Origin: CBDFKQ01 sp965248855
Lineage (GTDB): Bacteria > Bacteroidota > Bacteroidia > Cytophagales > 172606-1
Direction of reading: 5' to 3'
Assembly (NCBI GenBank): GCA_965248855.1
Contig: CBDFKQ010000014.1
Span: forward strand, 248,001 to 312,000
DNA length: 64,000 nucleotides
In this document: piece after piece, positions 27,105 to 36,103 of the stretch
Layout of the letters: every line of letters begins with the position of its first letter
Position numbering within the stretch: the first letter of the stretch is position 1
Translations under genes and position numbers: made by a program
The notes under the pieces: generated by a model
What the model saw: only the letters and a program-made list of their open reading frames with translations
Told to the model about the DNA's origin: nothing
The model's database searches: none

Positions 27105-28304
27105 TTATTTTTTATTTTTTCGGGATTTATTTTTAACAGCTTTTTTTAAATCTTTAAAAAAATTTTCAGACTCTATATGGGTCGAAGATTTTTTATCACT
27201 GTGCTTCAGTGCTATTTCGTAATATTTCTTTGCTTCATCAATATTTCCTTCTTTATTATAAATCCTGCCAAGGGCTGTTAATGCCGACAAGTAATATCCA
27301 CTATCGCGCGCGCCGGATAATTCGGCAAAAACTACTGTTTTCTTATAAAAACTTTTTGCTTTTTCTATATCATGATTAAAATTTTCGCTGATATAACCTA
27401 AATAATAAGCAGCGTACCTGCCGCTCGTATATTCATACCCTACTTGTTTTTTTTCAAGCCTGTCTAAAATATCAACCGAAACTTTTTCAACTTCTTTTAT
27501 CTGACCTATGGAAAACAACATTCTATCATAATATCTATGGAAATAAGCATTATCAGGATAAGTAGTATGGAGCAATTGAGCAAGTTGAAATGCTTTAGCG
27601 GAGTTCTTTTCTTCTTCATATATTCGCATAAGAAAATATTGAGCTTCGGTTCGTGTATAAAAGGCCTCTTCAGTTACTTTTTTAAGTTGATCAATCCCCT
27701 TTTTTTTATCTCCGTGTGAAAAAAATAATAAAAGTGGTTTAAGAGATTTATAATTTTCCGGTATCCATTCTCTAAAATAATTATATAAACCATCACCAAA
27801 TAAGAATTCAATGCTTAAATTTTCTTTGTTTTTAAATTTATCAAGGTAATTAAGTGCCCTGTTGCCTGCCAATGCAGCCTTTCTCCATTGTTCCCTTTCA
27901 GAATATAACCTTCCTTTAAAACCATATGCAGCTGCCAGAAAAAATGCAGCTTCTGCATCATCTTTATTTTTGTCATACATTTTGTCAGCCATTGTAATTG
28001 TGCTATCCATATAAGCAATAAGTTTTGCATCATATTTATTTTCGAGTGGGTCGGGCATTACTTTCCACCATTCATTTAAGCCAAGTAAAAAATAAGGGAG
28101 GGGATGATTGGGATATTTTATTTTAAACCATCTGAATTGTCGATCAGCTTCCTCAAATTTAAAATTATACATAGCGTTTACTGCCTCCATCGATTCGATT
28201 TTCATTGCCTGATCATCAAGTAATATTGTTGACCGGGTAGCATTTTGCGCGTTAGATGCGAAATTTATTACACAGAAAAATATAATAAGAATGTATTTTT
28301 TCAT
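27105..28304 (-). CDS. Secreted tetratricopeptide-repeat protein
   Basis: 399 residues. A signal peptide (about 1-19, ending NFASNAQ) is followed by tetratricopeptide-like helical pairs along the whole length (FKFEEADRQFRWFKIKYPNH; AKAFQLAQLLHTTYPDNAYF; ALGRIYNKEGNIDEAKKYYE). The last 25 residues are strongly basic. It is probably periplasmic and acts in protein-protein contacts; the partner is unknown. The stop codon lies at the edge of the terminator stem. Confidence 0.82.
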   Translation of the reverse strand: MKKYILIIFFCVINFASNAQNATRSTILLDDQAMKIESMEAVNAMYNFKFEEADRQFRWFKIKYPNHPLPYFLLGLNEWWKVMPDPLENKYDAKLIAYMDSTITMADKMYDKNKDDAEAAFFLAAAYGFKGRLYSEREQWRKAALAGNRALNYLDKFKNKENLSIEFLFGDGLYNYFREWIPENYKSLKPLLLFFSHGDKKKGIDQLKKVTEEAFYTRTEAQYFLMRIYEEEKNSAKAFQLAQLLHTTYPDNAYFHRYYDRMLFSIGQIKEVEKVSVDILDRLEKKQVGYEYTSGRYAAYYLGYISENFNHDIEKAKSFYKKTVVFAELSGARDSGYYLSALTALGRIYNKEGNIDEAKKYYEIALKHSDKKSSTHIESENFFKDLKKAVKNKSRKNKK

Positions 28305-28396
28305 TTCAATTTTTGATTTTATATACTAAAGGATTCAATATGTAACCCTGATTTATTAAATAATGGATTTTATATGTTGATGCAAGGTTCGGGTTA

Positions 28397-28444
28397 CCTT
28401 TTGTACATTTTTAGTACAAAAGGAGTACCGAAATAAGTTTCGGT
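28397..28444. promoter_or_regulatory. Two adjacent perfect hairpins in a divergent intergenic region
   Basis: The first has 10-bp arms CCTTTTGTAC / GTACAAAAGG (28397-28406, 28414-28423) with a 7-nt loop. The second, 28427-28444, has 7-bp arms ACCGAAA / TTTCGGT. Neither is followed by a U-tract. They lie about 95 bp upstream of the tetratricopeptide gene and about 200 bp upstream of the H+-PPase-like gene, so they could be operators or leader structures. The remaining 28305-28645 holds no gene. Confidence 0.45.
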
Positions 28445-28645
28445 TCTATACTAAAGTTACAACGCCAAATTTAAATATTTCTTTTATTGGTATAATTGTT
28501 GTTAATAAGGGTTCTTGAATATTGAATAAAATAAAAACAATTCAATTTGTAAAATTTAGAGGTTTTATTAGTAGTCGACAAGTTTTAATTTGATTTTTTT
28601 TAAATTAAAAACTAATAAAAACTATCATTTAAATATTAATTATTA

Positions 28646-29797
28646 ATGGGAAATATAATTTCTTTAATGCCTTTCGGTGGCATAGCCATGCTTATACTAT
28701 CGATTTTTAGAATTATTGGTCGTGTAATACGTTCCGACAAGCCTTTTAACCTCATGTATGTTTTTAGTATTTTTGTAGATAAAATACAACTCTTTTTAGT
28801 AACAGAATACAGATTACTTACAATCCTTTTTCTTTCCGCAGGTACATTTACCTTTCTGCAAAAATATCAATCGCATATAACTTTTGCCTGGTACTTACCA
28901 ATTTTGACAGGTATTTTAACAAGTATTTTTCTCATCGTTTTAATAACATGGCTGAGAGGATTTGTGTTATCAAAAATTATTCGAAAGAATAACCTCTTAT
29001 ATTGCTTTATTGACATTTTGACATCCGGAAATGGCTTAACCAACACTTTAACATTGATTTGTTATTTATCGATCAACATTTTTTTTATTACTCAACATTC
29101 TATTTACGATTTTATTCAACAACTCAGATTGCTTTCCGGCTTTGCATTGGGGGCAGCAGGTACTACTTTTGCAATTTTAATATTTGATCCATTTTATTTT
29201 GAAAAATTTAACAGAGCTAATAAAAAAGCAATATTAACTTCGATCCACTTTGATACCTTATTAATTATAGTAGTGGCAAGTTTTTTATTAAGTACAACAT
29301 TAACTTTTAGTCGTGTTGCCTTATTACTTCCGGTTTTAATTGCGTGTTCAGGTTTACTTTTCTCATTAATAAGTAAATGGCTTGGAGAAAAGTTTATATT
29401 ATTTAGTTTCGAAAAAATTATCAGTGCATTATTAACGAGTGCAGCAGCTTTATTCTTTATAACTTGGCTTTTACCTGCATACTGGATTAATGATGGTATT
29501 GAATACGGAAGAGAAGGTGTTTTTTATGTGAGTTTAATTGGCATATGGGGCGGCTTTTTATTGGGGAAAATAAGTGAGTTTTATCAATGGATTGCCTCAA
29601 AAAATAAAATAAACCATCCTGTTTATAAAAAGATTTTCCATTTTATACTTCAAACACCCACATTAATTGTTTTAACAGGCATATTATTATATATAGGTTG
29701 GCTTGCATTCATTTGGGTAGGGATTTATGGAATTATGATTTGTTTAACAGCCATGTTCTCTCACATTGATGGAGAACTTACATCAGAATTGATATAA
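28646..29797 (+). CDS. Membrane protein resembling the N-terminal half of proton-pumping pyrophosphatase, without catalytic motifs
   Basis: 383 residues with about nine membrane helices. The order of segments follows the N-terminal half of HppA-type H+-PPases: an N-terminal helix pair, SGNGLTNTLTL where H+-PPases have a GGSVMGLSV-like helix, GFALGAAG (165-172) where they have GYALGCS, LLPVLIACSGLLFSLIS, ISALLTSAAALFFITWL, SLIGIWGGFLLGKISEFYQ (which aligns with GILIG..AEYYTS) and GIYGIMICLTAMFS (359-372, which aligns with GLYGVAIAALGMLS). The pyrophosphate/Mg-binding loops (DVGADLVGK, DNVGDNVGD) are absent, and the chain stops where the second half would begin. It cannot hydrolyse pyrophosphate as read. 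A terminator follows directly, so it is a complete gene, not a frameshift product. The homology is my own alignment from memory. Confidence 0.6.
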   Translation: MGNIISLMPFGGIAMLILSIFRIIGRVIRSDKPFNLMYVFSIFVDKIQLFLVTEYRLLTILFLSAGTFTFLQKYQSHITFAWYLPILTGILTSIFLIVLITWLRGFVLSKIIRKNNLLYCFIDILTSGNGLTNTLTLICYLSINIFFITQHSIYDFIQQLRLLSGFALGAAGTTFAILIFDPFYFEKFNRANKKAILTSIHFDTLLIIVVASFLLSTTLTFSRVALLLPVLIACSGLLFSLISKWLGEKFILFSFEKIISALLTSAAALFFITWLLPAYWINDGIEYGREGVFYVSLIGIWGGFLLGKISEFYQWIASKNKINHPVYKKIFHFILQTPTLIVLTGILLYIGWLAFIWVGIYGIMICLTAMFSHIDGELTSELI

Positions 29798-29821
29798 TTA
29801 AAATATTTAAACTGAAAAAAT

Positions 29822-29854
29822 AAAAATCCTCTTTTTAAATTAAAGAGGATTTTT
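29822..29854 (+). terminator. Terminator of the H+-PPase-like gene
   Basis: A 13-bp stem AAAAATCCTCTTT / AAAGAGGATTTTT with a T run, 25 bp after the stop codon and 33 bp before hpt. Confidence 0.85.
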
Positions 29855-29887
29855 TTTATTTTAGCATTTTATTCCGAATATTACAAT

Positions 29888-30430
29888 ATGAGCGATATAA
29901 AAGTTAAGGACAAAAATTTTGAAATTCTTTTTTCAAAAGAAAAAATAGATGAACGCATTGCTCAACTTGCAACCCAAATAAGCAAAGATTATAAAGGAAA
30001 AGATCCTTTATTTGTTGTTGTTTTAAATGGTGCTTTCATTTTTGCTGCCGATTTAATTAAGCAAATTAATATTCCATGTGAAATTGCTTTTATCAGGCTT
30101 TCATCTTATCATTCGATGAAAAGCACCGGCAAGGTGACTCAAATTTTCAGCATTCAGGAAAAGCTTTTGGGAAGGGACGTTATAATTATAGAAGATATTA
30201 TTGATACGGGTAATACCATGCACGAAGTACAATTGGAAATGGTTGAGCAAAAACCGGCATCAATAAATGTTTGCACTTTTCTGGTTAAACCAAAATCGAT
30301 GGAAAGGGAAATAACTTCTAAATACATTGGCTTCGAAATACCCTCTCAGTTTGTAGTTGGTTATGGCTTGGATTACGAAGGCCATGGAAGAAACTCAGAA
30401 GCTTTATATATATTGAAAGGAGTGAATTAA
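29888..30430 (+). CDS. hpt: Hypoxanthine phosphoribosyltransferase
   Basis: 180-residue cytosolic purine-salvage enzyme that joins hypoxanthine or guanine to PRPP to make IMP or GMP. The PRPP-binding motif VIIIEDIIDTGNT is at 98-110. VVLNGAFIFAADL (45-57) is the first loop, and LSSYHSMKSTG (71-81) is the flexible catalytic loop. The C-terminal VVGYGLDYEGHGRN holds the base-contacting Asp. Length is normal for the family. It lies between two terminators and is therefore monocistronic. Confidence 0.96.
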   Translation: MSDIKVKDKNFEILFSKEKIDERIAQLATQISKDYKGKDPLFVVVLNGAFIFAADLIKQINIPCEIAFIRLSSYHSMKSTGKVTQIFSIQEKLLGRDVIIIEDIIDTGNTMHEVQLEMVEQKPASINVCTFLVKPKSMEREITSKYIGFEIPSQFVVGYGLDYEGHGRNSEALYILKGVN

Positions 30431-30460
30431 AAAACCCGCATTTGTTTAAATGCGGGTTTT
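30431..30460. terminator. Bidirectional terminator
   Basis: A 13-bp perfect stem AAAACCCGCATTT / AAATGCGGGTTTT with a 4-nt loop, starting right at the hpt stop codon and shared with convergent gcvH. Confidence 0.88.
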
Positions 30461-30481
30461 AGTTTTTTTATTTTATAAAAA

Positions 30482-30862
30482 TTATTTTCCTATTAATGCT
30501 TTGTAATCATTTACATGAAGCAGGGAAGTAACTTGTGATACTTCTGCAATTTTTATTTTAACAATCCATCCTTTCCCGTAAGCATCTGTATTTACTAATT
30601 CTGGAGAATTATTTAAAGCTTCATTAATCTCTAATACAGTACCTGTAACCGGTATAAATAAGTCTGAAACCGTCTTAACTGCTTCTACAGTACCGAATAC
30701 ATCATGTTGTTGTACTGTTTTACCAATTGTGTTAATATCTATATATACAATATCTCCCAACTCGTTTTGAGCAAAATCAGTTATTCCTATTGTAGCGATA
30801 TCACCTTCTACCAAAATCCATTCGTGGTCTTTTGTATATAATAAATTTTCAGGGAAGTTCAT
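30482..30862 (-). CDS. gcvH: Glycine cleavage system H protein
   Basis: 126 residues, the normal length. This lipoyl carrier shuttles the aminomethyl group between the P, T and L proteins of glycine cleavage. Lys63 in GTVEAVKTVSDL is the lipoylation site. TKDHEWILVEGDIATIGIT is the typical N-terminal strand pair, and NDYKALIGK the C-terminus. gcvP and gcvT are not in the window, so the system is encoded at scattered sites, as is common in Bacteroidota. The L protein is probably lpdA at 9857-11242. Confidence 0.97.
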   Translation of the reverse strand: MNFPENLLYTKDHEWILVEGDIATIGITDFAQNELGDIVYIDINTIGKTVQQHDVFGTVEAVKTVSDLFIPVTGTVLEINEALNNSPELVNTDAYGKGWIVKIKIAEVSQVTSLLHVNDYKALIGK

Positions 30863-30961
30863 GTCATTTATATTAATTGATGAAGAAGTATTTAAAACCG
30901 CAATTTATATATTAAATGGAATTCTTGATTTATAAAATTAAACAAGAACCAAATATTTGTA

Positions 30962-30997
30962 AAAAACCGAAGCCTAATGTTATAAGCTTCGGTTTTT
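30962..30997 (-). terminator. Terminator of the PpiD-like gene
   Basis: A 12-bp stem AAAAACCGAAGC / GCTTCGGTTTTT, 20 bp past the stop codon, with a T run on the minus strand. Confidence 0.85.
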
Positions 30998-31017
30998 ATA
31001 TTGATGTAATGTAAATG

Positions 31018-33144
31018 TTAATAAAACTTATAGCGCTTATCTTCAATTTTAGAAGCTTCGCGTATGGCTTCGCCAACAGCATATTTTATTCTATTTGCCT
31101 GCATTTGTTTTAGTTGATTTTTATATTGGCTATAATCTGCAATTACAGGGGCTTCCATTTTATTTACCAGTTCCAGAATTAAAACACCATTTTCGCCGGC
31201 AAATGCTTTGCTTTTTTGTCCCGGCTTCAAAGAAAATGCTTTTCCAACCGCACCCGGGTCAAAACCAACCGCACCTAACGACGGATTGTTTAAAGCAATA
31301 TCATTAACAGTATTAACTTGTGCAGCGGCTCCATAGCCCTGAGCAATGGCCTCAAGCGTACCTGATTTTCCATTAAGCTTTGTAAGTATTTGATTCGCTT
31401 TTAAATCCTTTTTTACTTCTGCAGTAATTTCAGCTTTATAACGATCCATTCCATCTTCATCCTTATCCGTTTTTCCGCTTACACCTGCCACTACAAACTG
31501 GTTATCGACTTCAAAAACCTGTTTGGCTACAGCACCTACTTTCACATCATTATAAGCCCAAAAAACAATTGGTCTGGCATCTCTCAATGTATTTACAAAA
31601 CTTGCATTGGGTTCTACTTTTTCTGCTGTAAGTATGTTTAACTTAAGGTCTTTTTTTACTGCGGCTTTTAAAGCATCAACCGTTTCGTTTTCTCCTGCAA
31701 GCTTATCCGCTTTTTTAAATATTTCTTCTCTTGTTGCATCGCTTGGAACAACATTTTTTTGTATTCCGGCTATTCTGTATTTAGTGCGTGTAGGAGCCTG
31801 TGTTATTTTTATAATATGATAACCAAATTGAGTTTCAACAATTTTATCTATCAAACCAACTTTACCTGCACCAAAAGCGGCATTTTCAAAAGGTTTGACC
31901 ATTTGCCCGTTTTTAGCAAACCAAGGTAAATCTCCACCATTTTGACCTGAACCGGGATCTTGACTGTTTTTTCTGGCAGCATCTTCGAAAGATTCTTTAC
32001 CGCTTTTAAGAGTAGCTAAAATTTCTTTCGCCTTATTATAAGCAGCTTTTTTGCTTGCCTGAGTGCTATCTGCAAATTTAATGAGTATATGACTTGCCTT
32101 TACTGCGGGTATTGAATCTTCTATTTTATCGGCAAGTTTATAAATGGAGTATAAACCTCCTTCTCTGTAAGGCCCGATAATACTTCCTTTAATAAACATT
32201 TTTTTCAAGGTATCTTGTAAAAACTGAGGAAGTTGATAATTATATTGATATGAATAATTAAAAGGAACATCAGAATTTGCTTTAGCGAAGAGAGAGTCAT
32301 CTTTAGTGGCCGCTAAACCCTTGGCTAATTTTTTTATTTCTTCCCACAATATTGCACTATCTTGTTTTGCAGGTAAAATAGGGAAAGAAACATACTCTAT
32401 AGTACGTGTTTCTTTTGATTTGTATTTGTTTTTATGTTTGTTGTAATACTCTTTTAATTGCGAATCATCAACCTTGAGGGTTGAATCGGGAATGGAATAA
32501 AAAGGAACGTATAAAAATTTTACTTCCGCTTTACTTGCTTGTGCCTGATACTCTCTTTCTGCCTCTGCTTTAGTTACATAAGCCGAAAGGGAAATTAAAT
32601 TATCATATTTATCTTTTAATCTTTTTTCGGGAAGTGCTTTTTCGAAAGTTGTCCATTGTGCTTGAGCCTGTGCAGGTAAAGTATCTAAAGCTTTTAAATA
32701 TCGAACTACAAAATTTTTATCAAACTGCCCTGTTTGAGGGTTGGTAAATGATTGCTTGATAACAGGGTCAATATTATTACCCTGAACCATATCAAAAAGT
32801 TCTTCATTAGAAACCTTCATACCCAATTTATCATATTGTTTTTTGAAGGCGATTTTTTGAATAAGCTGATTCCATGCCTGTTCACGTATATTCGTCATTT
32901 CTTGGTCGGAAGCAGAATGTTGGGATTGCGCTTCGTAGTTTTGCTTAGCAATGTCAACTTCTTTTTGAAATTCTTCAATGGAAACAGATTCACCGGCAAT
33001 TTTACCTACTACTTTGTCGCCACTGCCGAAAATTTTATTAATGTTGTCTAAACCGCTGCTTAATACGAAAAGGACTAGAATAATCAGGATGAAAAAACTC
33101 ACAAACCAACCGAATTTGTGTCTAATAGTGTTTATAATGGCCAT
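31018..33144 (-). CDS. PpiD/SurA-like periplasmic folding factor with parvulin domain
   Basis: 708 residues. One N-terminal membrane helix (about 10-30, FGWFVSFFILIILVLFVLSS) anchors it in the inner membrane. A SurA-N-like helical chaperone region follows (about 35-205). The central parvulin rotamase domain lies near 345-445 (VKASHILIKFADSTQ, FEDAARKNSQDPGSGQNGGD, YHIIKITQAP). A long helical C-terminal region and a conserved closing segment (GENGVLILELVNKME) complete it. PpiD-type proteins help secreted and outer membrane proteins leave the Sec translocon. A shorter paralogue covering the linker and rotamase domain is encoded at 19303-19986. Confidence 0.92.
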   Translation of the reverse strand: MAIINTIRHKFGWFVSFFILIILVLFVLSSGLDNINKIFGSGDKVVGKIAGESVSIEEFQKEVDIAKQNYEAQSQHSASDQEMTNIREQAWNQLIQKIAFKKQYDKLGMKVSNEELFDMVQGNNIDPVIKQSFTNPQTGQFDKNFVVRYLKALDTLPAQAQAQWTTFEKALPEKRLKDKYDNLISLSAYVTKAEAEREYQAQASKAEVKFLYVPFYSIPDSTLKVDDSQLKEYYNKHKNKYKSKETRTIEYVSFPILPAKQDSAILWEEIKKLAKGLAATKDDSLFAKANSDVPFNYSYQYNYQLPQFLQDTLKKMFIKGSIIGPYREGGLYSIYKLADKIEDSIPAVKASHILIKFADSTQASKKAAYNKAKEILATLKSGKESFEDAARKNSQDPGSGQNGGDLPWFAKNGQMVKPFENAAFGAGKVGLIDKIVETQFGYHIIKITQAPTRTKYRIAGIQKNVVPSDATREEIFKKADKLAGENETVDALKAAVKKDLKLNILTAEKVEPNASFVNTLRDARPIVFWAYNDVKVGAVAKQVFEVDNQFVVAGVSGKTDKDEDGMDRYKAEITAEVKKDLKANQILTKLNGKSGTLEAIAQGYGAAAQVNTVNDIALNNPSLGAVGFDPGAVGKAFSLKPGQKSKAFAGENGVLILELVNKMEAPVIADYSQYKNQLKQMQANRIKYAVGEAIREASKIEDKRYKFY

Positions 33145-33674
33145 GAAATTCTCAGGTATTAATTGTTTATTGTTATTTTACAGATTTTATGCTTTTATTT
33201 TTAAAGATGATAAATGAATAAGTGATAAGTATCAAGACACTTTATTTTTCATCAAAAATTTAATAAAGGATTGCAAAATTAAAATATTATTTTAAAAAGC
33301 AAAAGTTTAATGAAAATAAGAAATCTAATTTGTTGGATTAAGTTGTTCCTTTAAATATTAAATTTTTTTTTTAAAATAAATTATTGATATATCAATATTG
33401 ATATTTTGATATTACACAAATCAATTTGAGATGCCGGTTTATCGCATAACATTACCTTTTAATTTTTTAAAATTATTCAGATTTGTTGTTAAATCAATAA
33501 GGTTTATTTAGAGATAGTTTTGATTTATGAATATACCGATATCAATAAATTGATAATAATAATTTTATATTATCTTTTTTAATTAGGGATTGGAGTGAAA
33601 ATCCTTTTTATGAGACAGGAGCAAAAAAATTGTAATAAAGCCCGAGCCGGAAGATAAGCACCCGACCTTTCATA
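33145..33674. other. Long intergenic region with AT-rich repeats and a GC-richer block
   Basis: About 530 bp without a gene. It holds dispersed-repeat copy C (33518-33557), a related AT-rich palindromic stretch around 33380-33412 (ATATCAATATTGATAT), and at 33583-33667 a block of clearly higher GC content containing GGGATTGGAGTGAAAATCC. From memory, the last resembles a short intergenic repeat seen in many Bacteroidota genomes. Confidence 0.5.
33518..33557 (-). repeat. 40-bp AT-rich dispersed repeat, copy C
   Basis: Its reverse complement matches copy A at 33 of 40 bases (ATTATCAATTTATTGATATC onward). It lies between the PpiD-like gene start and the end of the NarL-like gene. Confidence 0.5.
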
Positions 33675-34334
33675 TTATTTTAATAAATTCTCTTCCATTG
33701 CCATTTTTACTAATTCGGCAGTGTTTCTTACCTGAAGGCGTTTCATAATATTGGCACGATGGTTATCAACGGTTCTTACACTAATTTCCAACTCATCGGC
33801 AATAGCTCTACTGTTCAAGCCATCGATCAAAAAAGCAAGAATTTCTTTTTCACGTTTAGATATTTGTGATTTTTTTTCCAATATAATTGGAGTCTCTTCG
33901 GTTTTATTTTTTTTAATCAGGGCATCAACGATAACATTTGTTATGGGTAAACTAAAATATTTTTCCCCTTTTGCTATAGTCCTGATTGCATTAAGCATTT
34001 CTTCTCTTGACGAATCTTTTAAAATATATCCCAATGCACCCGCTTCTATCGATTTTAATACATATTCTTCATTATTGTGCATTGATAAAACAAGAGATTT
34101 AATATTTAAATTGAGCTTGTTAATTTCTTTCACAAGGTCAATGCCCGACATACCGGGCATAGTTATATCAACCATAATTATATTTAAATTAATGCTTTTC
34201 AATTTCATCAACGCTTCTTCACCTCCGGATGCTTCTCCTATCACTTCAATATCTTCAACATCTTCTAAAATAGAGCGGATACCATTTCTTACAATAGTGT
34301 GGTCGTCAACTAAAAATACCTTAATCTTATTCAT
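33675..34334 (-). CDS. NarL/LuxR-type response regulator
   Basis: 219 residues. The receiver domain (1-120) has Asp10/Asp11, phosphoacceptor Asp56 in IIMVDITMPGMSG and Lys in GYILKDSSREE. The C-terminal LuxR/GerE helix-turn-helix (about 152-215) reads ISKREKEILAFLIDGLNSRA, then ISVRTVDNHRANIMKRL. Its start ATG overlaps the kinase stop codon (ATGA), so translation is coupled. Since the kinase has a NarX-like sensor region and the divergent operon is for nitrate assimilation, this is the likely transcriptional regulator of that operon. It is a NarL-like role inferred from context. Confidence 0.92.
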   Translation of the reverse strand: MNKIKVFLVDDHTIVRNGIRSILEDVEDIEVIGEASGGEEALMKLKSINLNIIMVDITMPGMSGIDLVKEINKLNLNIKSLVLSMHNNEEYVLKSIEAGALGYILKDSSREEMLNAIRTIAKGEKYFSLPITNVIVDALIKKNKTEETPIILEKKSQISKREKEILAFLIDGLNSRAIADELEISVRTVDNHRANIMKRLQVRNTAELVKMAMEENLLK

Positions 34335-35854
34335 ATTATAAATACCGTTGGCTCTGTTTGTTTTTTAAACGACAAACTTACTTTTATTTCTGTACCTTCT
34401 CCAATTACTGAATGTAAAATTAAATGTGCATCCAATAAACGCGCCCGCTCCTGAAGGTTATATAAACCTTGTGACATTAAATTATTACTTGTCTTCTTTT
34501 CTTTAAAATTATTAAAGCCTTTTCCGTTATCTTTTATTATAAGGTCTATAGATTCTGTATTTAGTAATATTTTCATTTCTATTTCCTTTGCTTCGGCGTG
34601 TTTAACAGCATTATTTAAACCTTCCTGTGCAATTCTGTATAAACCAATTTCTAGATTTTTATCAAATCTTTTGTCCATAACTGTTGATAAAAATGAAACA
34701 TTTACCAAAAAATTCTTTTTATAATTATTGGCAAGCTCTTTTAGTGCTGCCTCAATACCAAAGTCACTTAAAACCGGCGGCATTAAATTTTGTGAAATAT
34801 TTCTGGTTTCTTGGATTGTTTCTTTAATAAGTTCTTTCAATTTTATTAAAGATTTTTTTTCTTTTTCAGAATGATTTTCATCAGGTCGAATACTTTCAGC
34901 CAATAGTTTTAATCCGGTTAACATTTGCCCAAGTCCATCATGAAGTTCTCTGCTTAATCGCCTTCTTTCGTCTTCCTGACCTTCTAAAAGCGAAATAGTT
35001 CTTATTTTTTGTTCGCTAATTTCAAGTAAATGTCTTTGATGGGTTGCTTCTAAAAGCTGTTCCTTTGTATATTTTAATAAATTATTACTTTCTTCTAATT
35101 GTTGATTGGCAATTTGAAGTGCATTATTGGCTTCTGTTGTTTTGGTTTTGGATGTAATAATTTCAAGAATGTATTTCTGAATGGCATTAACAGCAGGGCG
35201 AAAAATAAAAAATCCTTCAATAAATAATATAAAAAATGTTATAAATAAAAGATATATTTCAATGCTACGCAACCGTTTTACTTTTTCATTCACTTCTAAA
35301 TCATATTGAAAAACTATTTTATCCATTTTTTTTAAAAATACCATCTCATGTTTTAATATTTGGTCAAAATTATCTTGTACCTTTTCATGTTTATTTATGC
35401 CACCTTCTTCCAAAAGAAATATTATTTGACGAGTACTTTTACTTATAATTTGAAAATCGGGATTTATGTTTTTAAATAATTTTCGAATAGTATCACTATT
35501 CTGATTTTGTGTGCGAATACCCATATCTCTCAGTACCCCACTTGATAATAAACTATGAAATTTTTCCCAATTACTTAAAGTCTTTTTTAAATCGTTCAGA
35601 TAAAAAACTTTATCAACAAATAGTTTCTCCTCCTTTAATAATAATATGTCTTTAACTATTTTTTGGCTCTGAAACCTTTGCCTTCCTGAATAATTAACTA
35701 GCCAAGAATCAGTTAACTGATTGTCTAGAGTGTTTTGAACTAATAATTGACCTAAAATTGTAAGGAAGGCTACGAGTGATAAAGCAATGATGTAAAGCTT
35801 GGTGAATTTATGAGGCGAAAAAATTTGGAATCGAAGAAAATCGAGCATAATCAT
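34331..35854 (-). CDS. NarX-like sensor histidine kinase with PilJ-type nitrate-sensing domain
   Basis: About 507 residues from ATG 35854; a TTG lies three codons earlier and another ATG two codons later. Membrane helix 1 (about 20-40) is followed by a four-helix periplasmic region (about 45-195), which opens with WLVNYSGRQRFQSQKIVKD. That sequence matches the pattern of the P-box that binds nitrate/nitrite in NarX/NarQ and PilJ-type domains. Membrane helix 2 is near 200-220, followed by a coiled-coil signalling helix. The HisKA_3 domain has RRRLSRELHDGLGQML (His about 305). The ATPase domain has RIAQEGLNNAVKHAEA and IKDNGKGFN. It pairs with the overlapping regulator and probably reports nitrate or nitrite. 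Confidence 0.88.
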   Translation of the reverse strand: MIMLDFLRFQIFSPHKFTKLYIIALSLVAFLTILGQLLVQNTLDNQLTDSWLVNYSGRQRFQSQKIVKDILLLKEEKLFVDKVFYLNDLKKTLSNWEKFHSLLSSGVLRDMGIRTQNQNSDTIRKLFKNINPDFQIISKSTRQIIFLLEEGGINKHEKVQDNFDQILKHEMVFLKKMDKIVFQYDLEVNEKVKRLRSIEIYLLFITFFILFIEGFFIFRPAVNAIQKYILEIITSKTKTTEANNALQIANQQLEESNNLLKYTKEQLLEATHQRHLLEISEQKIRTISLLEGQEDERRRLSRELHDGLGQMLTGLKLLAESIRPDENHSEKEKKSLIKLKELIKETIQETRNISQNLMPPVLSDFGIEAALKELANNYKKNFLVNVSFLSTVMDKRFDKNLEIGLYRIAQEGLNNAVKHAEAKEIEMKILLNTESIDLIIKDNGKGFNNFKEKKTSNNLMSQGLYNLQERARLLDAHLILHSVIGEGTEIKVSLSFKKQTEPTVFII

Positions 35855-36021
35855 AAAGATCAAAATTTATCCAATAAACTCTATTATAAAAAAGGCAAAA
35901 ATTGAAAAAATTATATCTTTTTTCAATAATACACAATAAAATTTTGAATTTGATATAAAAATCAATTTTTACTATCGAATTTACAAAATATTATGCATTT
36001 TTATTTGGAATTGATAATTCT

Positions 36022-36058
36022 TACTTATACTTTTAAATACTTAAGTATAAATACTCAT
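36022..36058. promoter_or_regulatory. Cluster of NarL-heptamer-like sites in the divergent control region
   Basis: TACTTAT (36022-36028) and TACTCAT (36052-36058) both fit the known NarL heptamer TACYYMT. Between them are TACTTTT, TACTTAA and a perfect 12-bp palindrome ATACTTAAGTAT (36037-36048). The cluster lies about 170 bp upstream of the sensor kinase and about 260 bp upstream of the nitrate transporter. In AT-rich DNA single matches occur by chance, so the clustering is the argument. Confidence 0.4.
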
Positions 36059-36103
36059 TTATAACGTAAAAAGATTCGCTTTTAACATTAAAACTAAACA
36101 AAA

